DNA from: Stictocephala bisonia
Taxonomy: Eukaryota > Arthropoda > Insecta > Hemiptera > Membracidae
Length of the DNA stretch: 64,000 nt
Assembly (NCBI GenBank): GCA_035578905.1
Contig: JAQJVL010000286.1
Coordinates: forward strand, 828,565-892,564
Reading direction: 5' to 3'
Shown here: in pieces, positions 33,976-49,504 of the stretch
How positions within the stretch are numbered: the first letter of the stretch is position 1
Layout of the letters: every line of letters begins with the position of its first letter
Position numbers and translations under genes: made by a program
The notes under the pieces: generated by a model
Databases searched by the model: none
Told to the model about the DNA's origin: nothing
The model's input: only the letters and a program-made list of their open reading frames with translations

Positions 33976-34370
33976 ACAGCACTGTGGGGACAAAGTGTTG
34001 TAGAGATTGTAGCTGTTAGGTTTTATGCTCAATCCTCTTAAACTGACATGGGGCCGCTCAATGGTTGCCATCGACTTGAAGACTACTAGGAAGTATGGAG
34101 TGTTGTGTCCCGTGGTAGTCAGAGTCTAGGTGTTGTTTAGGCAAGAGTATCGAGCTTGTCATTAACTGAAAATCAGGCCAATACACTATGGTTCGGATTC
34201 CACGTAAAACTCTCGGTACCTTTTTTGACTGGCTATTGGGCTATTAATAAATGACTTCTTCTAGCCTTAGTAAGTAACAATGACTACTTTCACTCATCTA
34301 CACTTATATAGTCATTCACATTCACCTTAAAATACGCACAGACTATGTGGGTGACTCATATATGAATAAT
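33976..34370 (+). mobile_element. SINE-like interspersed repeat, copy 2
   Basis: Co-linear with copies 1 and 3 from GGGGACAAAGTGTTGTAGA through the B-box-like GGTTCGGATTCCACGTAAA and GGGCTATTAATAAAT to GACTCATATATGAATAATAA. It lacks most of the A-box end and is the most diverged of the three. Confidence 0.75.
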
Positions 34371-34430
34371 AATTATAGTATATTTACAGTAAATTTTCCT
34401 TTTGAATACATTTCACATCCCATAAATTAT

Positions 34431-34468
34431 ACGTTGGAAAAACCTGTTTTTTCAGGTTTTTCCAACGT
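34431..34468. repeat. 38-bp hairpin palindrome
   Basis: ACGTTGGAAAAACCTG, six T, then the exact complement. Perfect 16-bp arms. Confidence 0.97.
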
Positions 34469-34889
34469 AAAGAGTCGATACAATATTCCAGTGCCTTTGA
34501 CTCAGCTCATATGAGTTTGGATCAAACCAATATCGCACAAGCCTCTTGAGACTCAAAGGAACGCGGTAAACGTAACAGCAATGTTATATGTACGATATAA
34601 AATAGGTTAGGTATACTTATATGGTCTTTATGTCATGAAGTTTAACTCGACCTAATTTTTTTATTTCGTGTTCAATCATGACTACCAACTAAGTTAATTA
34701 TCTGATAATATTATTTATATTCTTCATATACCTTTCTTCCCAAGTTATTGTAGAGTTTATTTAACTGCGTGATGACTCTATAGGTGAAACGGCGGATTTT
34801 GCCTTAATGCTGGTAATATTGAACATGGTAACCCGGTCGATACAGAAACCTCTGGAGTCTAATAATATTTACTGAACACTCGAATATGA

Positions 34890-35400
34890 GTCAAAACGTC
34901 ATAATTGGGCCGGACAGTGAGAAAACCTGTATGTTATTCATAGTATATGTAGTGGTTTGAGCAGCAGGGAAGGCAATAGTTCCACCTATAAGCTGCCTTA
35001 ATTCACGGGCATTACTAACTTCCACCTTCAAGTGTTAAACTTCCAATTTCAGTGTTTAGCTGAAAAAAAAAATAACTTTAATGAAATGTACAAGTTTGTT
35101 TAGTTGCTATTTATTGTATTTTATTATTCAATAAGTTATTGTTATTATTAACTTTTATTTGAATAGTAAGATTTAATTTAGTCGTTCTAAACCTTGATTC
35201 TTTAGTGTTAATCAAACCAACTAATGGTCACTGCGCTGATGACATAGGGGGTGGGGCTTGTTTATGTGCCACCATCACGCGACCTTCCGTCTTCCTGGTT
35301 GATGTAGAATTTTTTTTATGGACTTACACAGTGGAGGAAGATTAGTTCTCATTATCACTTACAAAACTCAGTGAATCTCACTCGTACCAGTGAATTTAGT
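34890..35400 (-). mobile_element. Unclassified interspersed repeat, single-unit copy
   Basis: On the minus strand this is co-linear with 54830-56400: a GAAGACGG..GGCC.CGTG block, CAAGCCCC.CCC, AGTGACCATT.GTTG.TTTGATTAA, an AATAATAACAATAAC core, then one copy of GAAGTTTAACACTTGAAGG.GGAAGTTAGT, and a shared downstream flank (AGGTGGAA..CAGGTTTTC..GTCCGGCCC). Only a single copy of the 47-bp segment is present here. No coding capacity. Family unknown; ends not defined. Confidence 0.7.
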
Positions 35401-38400
35401 AGACAATGTTCTAAGTGGCCTATCTGTAAAAAGAACCTTCTTTTAATTTAAAATGAGTTTTTTAGCTTTTTAACTAATGTCGGGTGTTATCCCCATGTTT
35501 TGGAATGTTTGTGTATTTCAAGATATTGTTTTTTTTTTTTACAACATTTCTTTTCTTCTATCAGCTATTTATTTAGTTTCGCAGCAACCTTGTAATGTCG
35601 TGTCTGGGTTGTAATATTCCCATTCGGGATAATACCTTTCGCAGATCCCTCACTTTATAGGTCTTACTTCAAATTGAAAATGTTTATACAATTTGTAATT
35701 AATAGCTTTACTGAATTATTTATTGGTAACAAGGTTCCTCACTCCAGTAATTGAGTTCAACAGTTTCCTATTAACTATTCAAACTACGTTTTAACCATAA
35801 AAGCCTGATATCCGTTCGTGTTTAGAAATTCAAAGGGTTTCAATTTAATAATCAATAACAAACAATTATTTATTATTTTAGCTCGAGTGGCATCTGACTG
35901 CCTTCGGCAATTTTCTATCCACATTATAAATTACTTGATCGTAATAACATGATAAGTAGTCGGAATGTATGGATATAGTGAGTAACATTATTTACCTTTG
36001 ATTGCATGATTATATCAGTTTAATACAATAAAAGGTGTCAAAATTAGAAAAATAATATTCCTGTAACCTAACACGCTTACATTATTCTTATATCCTACAC
36101 ACCCTAGCACTCTCCCTACAATCATAGATTTTCTACAAGCCTTCTTTGTACAAGCCTTCTTTCTCTTTATACAATAATATTGGTAGAAGCATAAGAATAC
36201 ATCAAATTAAAATGGTCCTATTGTATCACATTAAACACATTTCAAAATCAGTAATGGCATTTTAACATCTTCATACTTGGCATGTTCAGTCTTCAAATAT
36301 TAATACCGATATTGATATACATATTTATCACATAAGCAAATTCACTATTAAAATGTGGTGTTTTAATATTTCTAGCCTAAAGGCTATTTGAAAGATGAAC
36401 CTTTTTTACAAGTTATTTCATACATTGTGTATTATTAATATACATTTACTAATCACAACTTGTTTTAATAAAGAGTATTATCTGTATGTTATTTAATATT
36501 TTAAACTAAATGTAAAATATTTTTATATTTTGAAGATAAAATAAATGAGTTGAACGATGGGAACTTTTTTTTTAAACGTAGAATACATATAACATTAACA
36601 ATAAAATTTAAAGACATTACAATGAAGTGTATGATGCAATGTAACGGAAGAAAATTAAAATCATCATTCATATATATAAAAATAAATAACGGCTATATAT
36701 ACAACAGATATGAACTATACAAAAATCAACAAATGTGAAAGTAAACAAAAACAAAACAACAGATAAATACACTACAAAAATAAACAATCCATGACGGATC
36801 TAACAATAACAAAACAAACCCAACAGCAACACCAAAGAGAACAACAATTTACAAACAATTATACTCTTTAAAACAATTTTAATTCTTGGATTTTTCAATA
36901 ATCCTTTTCGTAAGAATTCAGAGTCCCTTAAAGTGAAAGCTGCAGTGACCTGAAGAATAAAAACGACATTACTCGTGTAGTTGTAATTTTAATTATTTGT
37001 ACTGTAACTCTCTTTGTAATGTGATAAGAAACTTTTTTATTTGATTTGCTTTAAAATACGTTTTATCGATTTTAGCGTCTATTTTTAATATAATTATCTC
37101 ATGTATCAAAAAATAATTACAAGAATATAATAATTAATTTAGTCTGACTAATAATAAAATTTAATAACTTATTTGACAGATATGATAGATTTAGTTAAGC
37201 TCACTTTCTTGCTTTAGAGGTGCTTGGTACGATCCCACTAGGGTAAAAAAATGTAAGAGTTTATCAGCAATCGATCGACCTTGTAAACGTTTCACAATAA
37301 TTAACGGCATTTTCCAATAAAACATTTGTCCTCAAGAGTAGCAAAGTGTTCATTCAATACACTGATAAACAGTGTAAAATCACCGTAATCTAATGATTAA
37401 AACAAAACCTTGATCAAAAATAAATTAAAAGGACTTTTGTTGTTATTAAAATCTGTAATCACACATTCTGGAGATAGAATGGTGACAAACAATACTTCAG
37501 CTGATAAAAACTATTTTTACTTAAATACCAAACAACACATTCATAAGGTCTTAACTGTTAAGCTTGCATCAACCATTTTGCCTGTTAATATCTACGAGGG
37601 CCCTATTCAGAATATCCCTGTTTTTCTACAGTTGTTGTACAGTAATACAATACTAAATAGGCCGTAGCTAAATACATCCTATTTAGCTACGGACTTTTTT
37701 ATTTCAACTTAAATGTTCTATAATATTTATTTATATTTTCTCACGCATACTTCAATACGTTGAAAAAACATAAAATTAAAGTTGAAATTATATATCAGAA
37801 TACGATTAGTGAAAAGTTGTCTCAAATATTTTATTTTAATATTTTAATTAAATATTCTACTCATTATTATATACTGAAAGGTTCTATAAAACATACATTA
37901 TATTTACAAAACTTTATAAATAATACCTAAATACCCCAATCGATATTTAAGAACTAAATGTTTTAACCACTTAGGTGCATGTGAAAGTGGGTTAAAAACT
38001 GTTCGGCATCAATCAAGCTTGTGAGCTGACAAGCTCTTTAGATATCAGCTGATGGGTGTTTTACGATAAACACTTTGCCTCCTCTCTCTAACGCGTGGTA
38101 ACATGTATACTCTACGACCAAGTAGGAGAGTAGTTGACCTATTAATTGGATACTCTTTTACTTTTCAACTGCACCAGTGACATGTTTATTTTAATTCAAA
38201 CATCTGCAAATATACTTTTCAAAAACCTTCTCTTGCTGGGAATCAAAGAGGTTGTCTAATAATTCTCAAAATAATTCTTATATAATTTGTATAAATTGAG
38301 CGAACAACAAAAACCTTTGGACAGCCAGAAAAGGGTCCAGTTCTCCGCCTACCCCCTAGGGTCCTCTCTAGGGACAGAGATGCATTTATTGCTTGGGATC

Positions 38401-38590
38401 AGGACTTTAACTATCCAAGACATACCAAATTTTCTTTATTTTTTATAGTACATGTATGTGTATATCTTTCTTGGTGTTTAGGTTTTCTAAAATACTTCTG
38501 ATTTCTGTTCCTGTTCATAAGGATGTGTAAAACTTAACAATACATTTCACCATTACTCACCTAAGTATGATCAATATTTTTAAATAATAG
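35401..38590. other. AT-rich spacer
   Basis: Short frames at 36550-36738 and 37410-37667 have no recognisable motifs. A small perfect hairpin lies at 37662-37692. Otherwise nothing. Confidence 0.55.
37662..37692. repeat. 31-bp hairpin
   Basis: CCGTAGCTAAATA, CATCC, then the exact complement TATTTAGCTACGG, followed by ACTTTTTT. Resembles a terminator in shape, but in this eukaryotic context that is not evidence of function. Confidence 0.9.
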
Positions 38591-41160
<2,570 letters not shown>

Positions 41161-41164
41161 TTTC

Positions 41165-41500
41165 GGTGGTTAAAATGTGTTGGTTTTCTGGCACTATAAC
41201 CTACTTTACAATATGGTCTGTTTAAAAAAGGTTGTTTTAATAGAAGTAAATGCACTCTAGCTACGACAATGTTTGCACTTCCACAACTCTGAATGTAGCT
41301 GGTTGGAAACATATCCAGGCACTATAACGTGATTTGACTACTGGTCAGTATTGCAAATATTGTGTCAATGGCTGTGAAGGCACTCTACTTCGGCAATGTT
41401 AGCACCTTCACAACCCTGAATGTTGCTGGTTGGAAAAATATTAATGTAAAACAACGTGATTTACTTATAGGTCTATTTTGGATATGATATCTCCATACTG
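41165..41500. repeat. Degenerate tandem repeat, about 135-bp period
   Basis: Three diverged units share CTGGCACTATAAC.T or CAGGCACTATAACGTGATTT, then GCACTCTA.CT.CG.CAATGTT and TG.TGCTGGTTGGAAA. Old and not homogenised. Confidence 0.75.
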
Positions 41501-41699
41501 TTGTAGGTTTATAGATCAGTTACTGAGGAAACTATACTATTTGGTGTTTTGAATCATACATAACATTGTAATGTAATATTTTAATTCGCTTTTAAGTATA
41601 ATTCATTCTAGAACTATATTTTACTTATGAACTGTATTAAATAATGTAATTTGAGTTCGTTTTACAATGATTGGTTAGCTGTGAGAAATAATTACTGTT

Positions 41700-42285
41700 T
41701 ATCTAAATGATTGTTTGATAACTTCATACTCTCTATTGATAGACGCCTTAAATAATACAATTGTTCGGTATCTTCATAAACAGTATGTGATTGTTTGATA
41801 ACTTCATACTCTCTACTGATAGACGCCTTAAATAATACAATTGTTCGGTATGTTCATAAACAGTAAGTGATTGTTTGATAACTTCATACTCTCTATTGAT
41901 AGACGCCTTAAATAATACAATTGTTCGTTATCTTCATAAACAGTATGTGATTGTTTGATAACCTCATACTCTCTATTGATAGACGCCTTAAATAATACAA
42001 TTGTTCGGTATCTTCATAAACAGTATGTGATTGTTTGATAACTTCATACTCTCTATTGATAGACGTCTTAAATAATACAATTGTTCGGTATCTTCATAAA
42101 CAGTATGTGATTGTTTGATAACTTCATACTCTCTATTGATAGACGCCTTAAATAATACAATTGTTCGGTATCTTCATAAACAGTATGTGATTGTTTGATA
42201 ACTTCACACTGTCTATTGATAGACGTCTTAAATAATACAATTGTTCGGTACCTTCATAAACAGTATGTGATTGTTTGACAACCTC
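41700..42285. repeat. 80-bp tandem array, about 7 units
   Basis: Unit starting TGATTGTTTGATAACTTCAT, containing GATAGACGCCTTAAATAATA and ending TTCATAAACAGTA. Exact 80-bp spacing (41708, 41788 and so on) with one to three substitutions per unit. Confidence 0.95.
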
Positions 42286-42429
42286 TTAAATGTGATCTAG
42301 ATGACTTCATAATGCTCTTGTTCCAAGTCACCATAAAGACTACTGTCTGACGACTCCTCGTCCGTCATGCTTTACCCATCACCATCTCACTCCGCGGTTG
42401 GGGACAAGTTGAATGGTCACTGGGTCAGC

Positions 42430-42892
42430 ACTGGTGGCGCAGTGCTGTAACCCAGCTACATGGGGACAAAGTATTTGGGAGATTGTAGGCGATAGGTTGG
42501 ATGCTCGGTACTCTTAATACCGACATGGCGTCCGCTTGATGGTTGCTATCGGCGTGGACACTACTAGAGAAGTCTAGGGTTACCAGGTTGGGTGGTGATC
42601 ATTGTGCGGCTGTTGTGTGGGGGAGATAACTGAGTATCAGGCTTGTCTATTAGCTGAAAATCAGACCAGCACTACGTGGTTCGGATTCCACGTAAAGCTG
42701 TAGGTCCCTTAGTTGCCCTGGCTGTTGGGCTATTAATAAATTGCCCTTTCTGAGGAACAGTTGAACTCAGTTAGTAACCAGACTACACTCACCCACACTC
42801 ATCCTACACTCATATAAACATTCATATTCGCCTTAAAATACCAACAACGTTGTGTCGGCGTCTCATATGTAAGAATGTAAGAATAAGAATGT
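42430..42892 (+). mobile_element. SINE-like interspersed repeat, copy 3 (longest)
   Basis: ACTGGTGGCGCAGTGCTGTA start with A-box-like TGGCGCAGTG, AATCAGACCAGCACTACGTG plus GTTCGGATTCCACG (B-box-like hairpin), AAAGCTGTAGGTCCC, TTGGGCTATTAATAAATTGC, then a CACTCATCC-rich stretch, TTCGCCTTAAAATACCAAC, TGTCGGCGTCTCATATG and an AAGAATAAGAATG tail. Best template for the family consensus. Confidence 0.78.
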
Positions 42893-43689
42893 TATCTCCA
42901 TTGCAAATAACACTATCTGAATATAAAACTATACTACCTAACTGAACCAATTACGTGTAATTATGCATTAATCGGAGAAAAAGTCATTCGTTATATTAAT
43001 TATCTTATTTAAATATACTCCACCATCGGTAGATTAATTATGTTCAAGGATAAGGTATACTGTAAATATAGTTAATACATGCCACAAGTATATTTAAGAT
43101 CATGTATTTCAAAATTATTCTAACATAGAGTAACACTATATACAGTTTATATATTTAATACAAATATATTCTTATAGAGTTTAATCCCTATCAGACGAGT
43201 GAATATTAATGAGACCTCTTATATATTAGTATAAAACAAGATATTGATTATAGTTTTTCCTTATAAAAAGTTTTAAACATTATTGTAACAATACGTATTA
43301 TGAGAACAAATAGTACATATCATTATATGCACGTTGTTCATGTTTCCTACTGGGACAGAGTGTTCTATACATATTTAATGTTATTCAACAAGTTGTGTCA
43401 TTCTTGTACCAACCATTCTACCTCACTTGTTTCGATCTATGAATATTATATTTAAAATAATATATTTTACAGATTAATACTTAATATTTATTTTATTGTA
43501 CGAAAGTTGGTAAGCTAATAGTATATTTACAAGTATTTATTTTTGCTAACTCAATGTGGCGAAAGAAAATTGCGTATTATAATTTTATCTTCTGCACCTT
43601 TATTACTATTATAATGATTTTGCTAAGCAAATAAATTTGTATGAATGATAATGAATAACAATTCATGAATAATTATTAAAAATAATAGT
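42893..43689. other. AT-rich spacer, nothing recognised
   Basis: No supported feature. Confidence 0.6.
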
Positions 43690-45440
43690 AAAGAAATATA
43701 ATAAGTCATGTTGAAGATAAACGCAAATCCCAAGAAGACAACGAGGACAGTGTTCACCCACGTGTCTATCTCCTCAATTTAAGGTTCAAGCCCGTTTCCT
43801 CATATAAAGAAATATAATAAGTCATGTTGAAGATAAACCACAAACCCCAAGAAGACAACGAGGACAATGATCACCCACTTGTCTATCTCCTCAATTTAAG
43901 GTTCAAGCACGTTTCTTCATATAAAGAAATATAACAAGTCATGTTGAAGATAAACCACAAACCCCAAGAAGACAACGAGGACAGTGATCACCCACTTGTC
44001 TATCTCCTCAATTTAAGTTTCAAGTACGTTTCTTCATATAAAGAAATATAACAAGTCATGTTGAAGATAAACCACAAACCCCAAGAAGACAATGAGGACA
44101 GTGTTCACCCACGTGTCTATCTCCTCAATTTAAGGTTCAAGCACGTTTCTTCATATAAAGAAATTTAAAATGTCATGTTGAAGATAAACCGCAAACCCCA
44201 AGAAGACAACGAGGACAGTGTTCATCCACGTGTCTATCTCCTCAATTTAAGGTTCAAGCACGTTTCCTCATATAAAGAAATGTAACAGGTCATGTTAAAG
44301 ATAAACCTCAACCCCAAGAAGACAATGAGGACAGTGTTCACCCACGTGTCTATCTCCTCAATTTAAGGTTCAAGCACGTTTCCTCATATAAATAAATATA
44401 ATAAGTCATGTTGAAGATAAACCACAAACCCCAAGAAGACAACGAGGACAGTGATCACCCACTTGTCTATCTCCTCAATTTAAGGTTCAAGCACGTTTCT
44501 TCATATAAAGAAATATAATAAGTCATGTTGAAGATAAACCGCAAACCCCAAGAAGACAACGAGGACAATGATCACCCACTTGTCTATCTCCTCAATTTAA
44601 GTTTCAAGCACGTTTCCTCATATAAATAAATATAGTAAGTCATGTTGAAGATAAACGCAACCCCCAAGAAGACAACGAGGACAGTGATCACCCACTTGTC
44701 TATCTCCTCAATTTAAGGTTCAAGCACGTTTCTTCATATAAAGAAATATAATAAGTCATGTTGAAGATAAACCGCAAACCCCAAGAAGACAACGAGGACA
44801 ATGATCACCCACGTGTCTATCTCCTCAATTTAAGTTTCAAGCACGTTTCCTCATATAAATAAATATAATAAGTCATGTTGAAGATAAACGCAAACCCCAA
44901 GAAGACAACGAGGACAGTGATCACCCACTTGTCTATCTCCTCAATTTAAGTTTCAAGTACGTTTCCTCATGTAAATAAATATATTAAGTCATGTTGAAGA
45001 TAAACGCAACCCCCAAGAAGACAATGAGGACAGTGATCACCCACTTGTATATCTCCTCAATTTAAGTTTCAAGCACGTTTCCTCATATAAATAAATATAA
45101 TAAGTCATGTTGAAGATAAACGCAAACCCCAAGAAGACAACGAGGACAATGATCACCCACTTGTCTATCTCCTCAATTTCAGTTTCAAGCACGTTCCCTC
45201 ATATAAATAAATATAATAAGTCATGTTGAAGATAAACGCAAACCCCAAGAAGACAATGAGGACAGTGATCACCCACTTGTCTATCTCCTCAATTTAAGTT
45301 TCAAGCACGTTTCCTCATATAAATAAATATAATAAGTCATGTTGAAGATAAACGCAACCCCCAAGAAGACAACGAGGACAGTGATCACCCACTTGTCTAT
45401 CTCCTCAATTTAAGGTTCAAGCACGTTTCTTCATATAAAA
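43690..45440. repeat. 116/117-bp satellite, about 15 units
   Basis: Unit includes AAGTCATGTTGAAGATAAAC, CCCAAGAAGACAACGAGGAC, TGATCACCCACTTGTCTATC, TCCTCAATTTAAG and CACGTTTCYTCATATAAA. Spacing 116-117 bp. In the second half two variants tend to alternate (GGTTCAAG..TTCTTCATATAAAGAAAT and GTTTCAAG..TTCCTCATATAAATAAAT). Confidence 0.94.
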
Positions 45441-47716
45441 TTGTTAAATCAGCTGTTTATGTATATTTTGAACGTTTTACTAATATACAACATCTTTCAG
45501 GGTATGGGTAGTAATTTGTTTTCCAAATTTAAGACTTTTACTTCTTGCAAATTTAGTAAGTTTAATATTAAATGTATTCTTGCGAAAGATGTACTGAATT
45601 CCACTTCGAAACTTCTTTAGTTGGTTAATCAAACAAATATTGTCTTCTGGTCCTCACAGCAATTTACAATATATACCAAATTTTCAAGTTTTTTACCCTA
45701 ATTACCTAGTGGCTAAGAATGTATATACGTGTACATACTGGAAATAGTTTTGTAGTACATTATTAGTTTGTATCAAATATTTCCTGTAAGAAATCAATTA
45801 ATAAAACCAAAACTATAATCGTGTAATTTAAATTTATTAAAGGACTTTATATACATTCCGGTAAATTTAATTATACATTTTGTGAAGCCTTCAAGTAACA
45901 AGGCTACCATCATCATGCACACACAACTAAATAGTTGGTTTAATTTATTTGTTATTATTTTACAAAATCATAAATGTTGTAAATAAACAGCTAAATAGGG
46001 ATAAATAACATGTACTATATAATTAAAAATATAATGGGGAGTATTCAAATAGTTCTGGTTTATCTATTATTTAGTTAATATTTATTTTCAAATATTTAAA
46101 TTATTATTAAAAACATCCAGTTAATCGTGTACTTTAGAAGACAAGTGATGAGTACTTACGTTCAATGTGACTATCGTGTATGTAGTCACATTTATATTTA
46201 ACTATTCACATACACGTTATAAACTATTATTTTCAGGCCAACCGTAAAGTAATCCACTCACTATCCAGTTGTCCAGTTGCCATTGTCCGGTTTCCAGAAT
46301 GGTTGAACAAGTTCAATGTTTTAATATACATTTCAAAGTGGCTTTCCCAATAGTCAGGAGTTATTTGTAAAGGCCTGACTTGAATTTATTTTCATATTAT
46401 TGATATTTTCCTCGAATTTACCTTGCACTGTGTAATTCCATACAAAATGCATTTATATGTAGTATCAATTTAAATTAATTATATTTCGGATTCAGGTAAT
46501 TAAACCATGGAAGCATACAACAAATTTTAAAGTTACTAAGACATATGTATGTCTTCATAATTTGTTTAACTGCAGAAATCAAAACTTGTTCTTCCTTCCT
46601 ACGTCAAAATGTTTGAACAAAACTATCTAAACATGAGGACAGACAGTTGAAGTTAGTTTCCTTCCTAGATTGATGGACTCCTTCTGAAAGCCGTTAGATA
46701 TTAGTATCATAAGACAATAATTTTCCTCAATATAACCATGGAAGTCACTTAAAGTTACCTTGTTGAAAGTTTTAAATAAATTAAAGCAATGGAGTAGGGA
46801 AAGGGTTTGATATTTATGACACGTGAGCAATTAAAAATAGTTTAACAAAATAAAATAACAAGTGTTAATATAATTCATTTTCTTAACTTTAATATAGAGG
46901 GCTAAATGTCATCTGACACGAACTGTACCATATAGACTATAAAATAGTTAATAATGGAAAATAAAAGAGGAATGATAGAACACAATTAAAATATAAGAAT
47001 TGAAATAAAAAGGATTTTGTTCTTATATCCTTCTTATATACCAAGTAAAGTAGTATGATGGAGAAATGTTCTTTAATGTTGATTTCTCTGTAGGTATGTG
47101 TATTAAGAATCAAATGTGTGCATTATGTTTTCTGGCACGATGTAGATAAAAATTTAAATCTATTTTTTTAACTTATAACCTTTTTATCTTTTCGTTTTAG
47201 GGTCACACCTTTTTTATCTACGTTGAATCACTAAAGGTTTCTGGAAAACATTATTTATATTTTATTAGGGATTGAAATAGTTTTTGTTTTTGGTATAAGG
47301 GGTGTTTTATTTTGATGTGATAAAAGAATATGGTGATCTCCTCTTTGAAAAGAATAGCATTTCCTTCTTTGTAAACGAAATGTTTTAATTTATAATAATA
47401 AGTTGGCTATGTGTTCGAGTAAAATTATTTTAAAATAATGTAAATGGGCCATAGGTTGATTTAAATAATGTTAACTTATTTTTTTAAATAAATTAATGGC
47501 TTGAATATATGAAAATAGTTTGTTCATTTTTGTAAAGAACAAACCCCTTAAAGAAAATGTTGGTATCCAGTCCAGGAGGAAATTGTTAGTCATAAAAAAG
47601 CTATGCAATACTACGATATGGGATTAGTATATATTAAATTAATTTTCTGACTTGGGTACAGAATTCACGTTGCTTTCTCCATAAATCTATAACTTGATAA
47701 ACAGAAGTTTTAAGAA
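45441..47716. other. AT-rich spacer, nothing recognised
   Basis: No supported feature. A 67-codon frame at 46627-46830 has no recognisable motif. Confidence 0.6.
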
Positions 47717-47893
47717 TGGGTGTGCACTAGAATGGCAGTGCCGGACAAGAACGGTTGCGCACTAGAATGGCAGCGCCGGACAAGAACGGTTGCGCACTAA
47801 AATGGCAGTGCCGGACAAGAACGGGTGTGCACTAGAATGGCAATGTCGGACAAGAATGGGTGTGCACTAGAATAGCAGTGGTGGACAAGAATG
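47717..47893. repeat. 35-bp minisatellite, 5 units
   Basis: Unit GGTGTGCACTAGAATGGCAG + TGCCGGACAAGAACG, 35 bp, with increasing divergence at the right edge. Confidence 0.93.
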
Positions 47894-49346
47894 TTTGGAA
47901 AAACTGAACAGCTCATTTACGATACTTTTACAAGTCAAAAAAGGGACTGAGGGGTCTATTTTTTAGTACAATTTTTTTGTAGGTTAGTAGGTTAGTTTGA
48001 ATACAATTTTTTTACGTGCCAACAAATGTCTTACCACATTTCTTTTCCTAAGATACTTTCATTGGTGTGTATTGTATCTCTCTCCCCTCTTGACCTCTTG
48101 CGGCCCATCATTGTCACGACCTCCTTAGAGTTAATACTACTCATTTTTAGATAACATTCTCTTTAGATATATTAGACTCAGTCACATAGTAAACCATGTC
48201 GGACCGTCCAACCCCAAAAAGGTTTATGTAGAGAAGAAGGTTATCTCCACAGTTTGGGCATTACGACACCTGTAGACCTCCGCTCATCAAGTGTTGGTAC
48301 TCCTGCCTAATAGCCACTTGGTTACTAAGTGTCGGCGTCGTTTTGCTAGATTTAAAATGGTTTATGTGTTTTTGTTTGTCTTCAGAGTTCTTAGTTTTGT
48401 TTTTATGTGATGTTATTGATATGTGAAGTGTTAAACATGAATGGGACGTGATGTACAGTAGCAGTGAGCAACAACAGTTTCTATAAACACGTGAGTTATC
48501 GAACGATATACCTAAGATAATTATTTATCAAAAGACTCCACATGTTCATAAAGAACAAAACACTTTTATAGACGAGCAAATACATATTTTAATAACAGAG
48601 CCACTGTTGTTATTTGTTCGGAAAATTTACCAGTGAAGAACTATTAAAAGTATTTAAAAGCTGAACTAATAAAAATGACCCATGATAAAACACTCAAGCA
48701 AAATGCTGCTCCTTTAGTTTTCCCTGTGCTGAGAGTTGATTTATACATTATAGTTGCATCAGGATATATGCAACTATAACATATAAACCAAAATAAAATT
48801 TAAATATATTTTACAATTGAAGACCTAAGGGTTAACTGTGGTAGTAGTATAGTATAACTCACAGGCTAAATCAAGATTGCTTAGATAAACAATTTTCAGA
48901 AATCAGGACCCAGACTAGTAATCACCCTACCCCGCTTGAACCTATTTACCATCTTCACGTGGCAATTATCGGAAAAACTCGGAGTATTACAAAAACATAG
49001 TAACACAAACAATAAGAAATATATCTCAGAAACAGTGACTGGTAAAATATTGCCATCTGATAACCACTTTAAAACTGTTCTCCACAGGAAATGCTGATCG
49101 TGTAACTTGTCTGTTAGAAAAAGGTCCAAGACGACATTTTGGAATATCTCTCTGTATGGGTTGCGAAAATACTCAAAACTAACCGTTTTATATGTAAGGT
49201 AATTTATGAAGAAAATTAGCGACATAAACTGCACATGACATGTAGAGAGAAAGTACAAAGGATTTGGATATGAGTTATACTTTTAAAAACCTTTGATAAC
49301 ATTATTTAATTGCCTTAAATCACCCAAAATAACTATAGTGTTCACC
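47894..49346. other. Spacer with one orphan frame
   Basis: A minus-strand frame of 120 codons at 48896-49258 starts MYFLSTCHVQFMSLIFFINY (hydrophobic) and ends GRVITSLGPDF. I recognise no domain, and see no splice, promoter or repeat context that would support it. Otherwise nothing. Confidence 0.5.
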
Positions 49347-49365
49347 GGGGGGGGGGGAGGGGGGG
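49347..49365. repeat. Poly-G tract (G11 A G7)
   Basis: An isolated 19-bp purine run, almost all G, in AT-rich DNA, about 140 bp before the G-rich 106-bp array. Confidence 0.95.
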
Positions 49366-49504
49366 CTAATCGGAAAGTGGTATTGGGTATGTTAATATCC
49401 CAGCTTTATTCTACGAGTTAGGTTCTGACCGGCCGTTCAGTTGGGGATTCAAACCTTTGACTCCACAGCCCGAAAACTAAACCACCTCATCAGAAACATT
49501 GATA

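Noticed and set aside
37662..37698. Rho-independent terminator
   Set aside because: The hairpin followed by T run has the right shape, but the window is eukaryotic and no gene precedes it.
42660..42700. tRNA gene around GTGGTTCGGATTCCACG
   Set aside because: No acceptor or anticodon arm fits, and the motif recurs at the same place in three dispersed copies, so it belongs to a SINE-like repeat.
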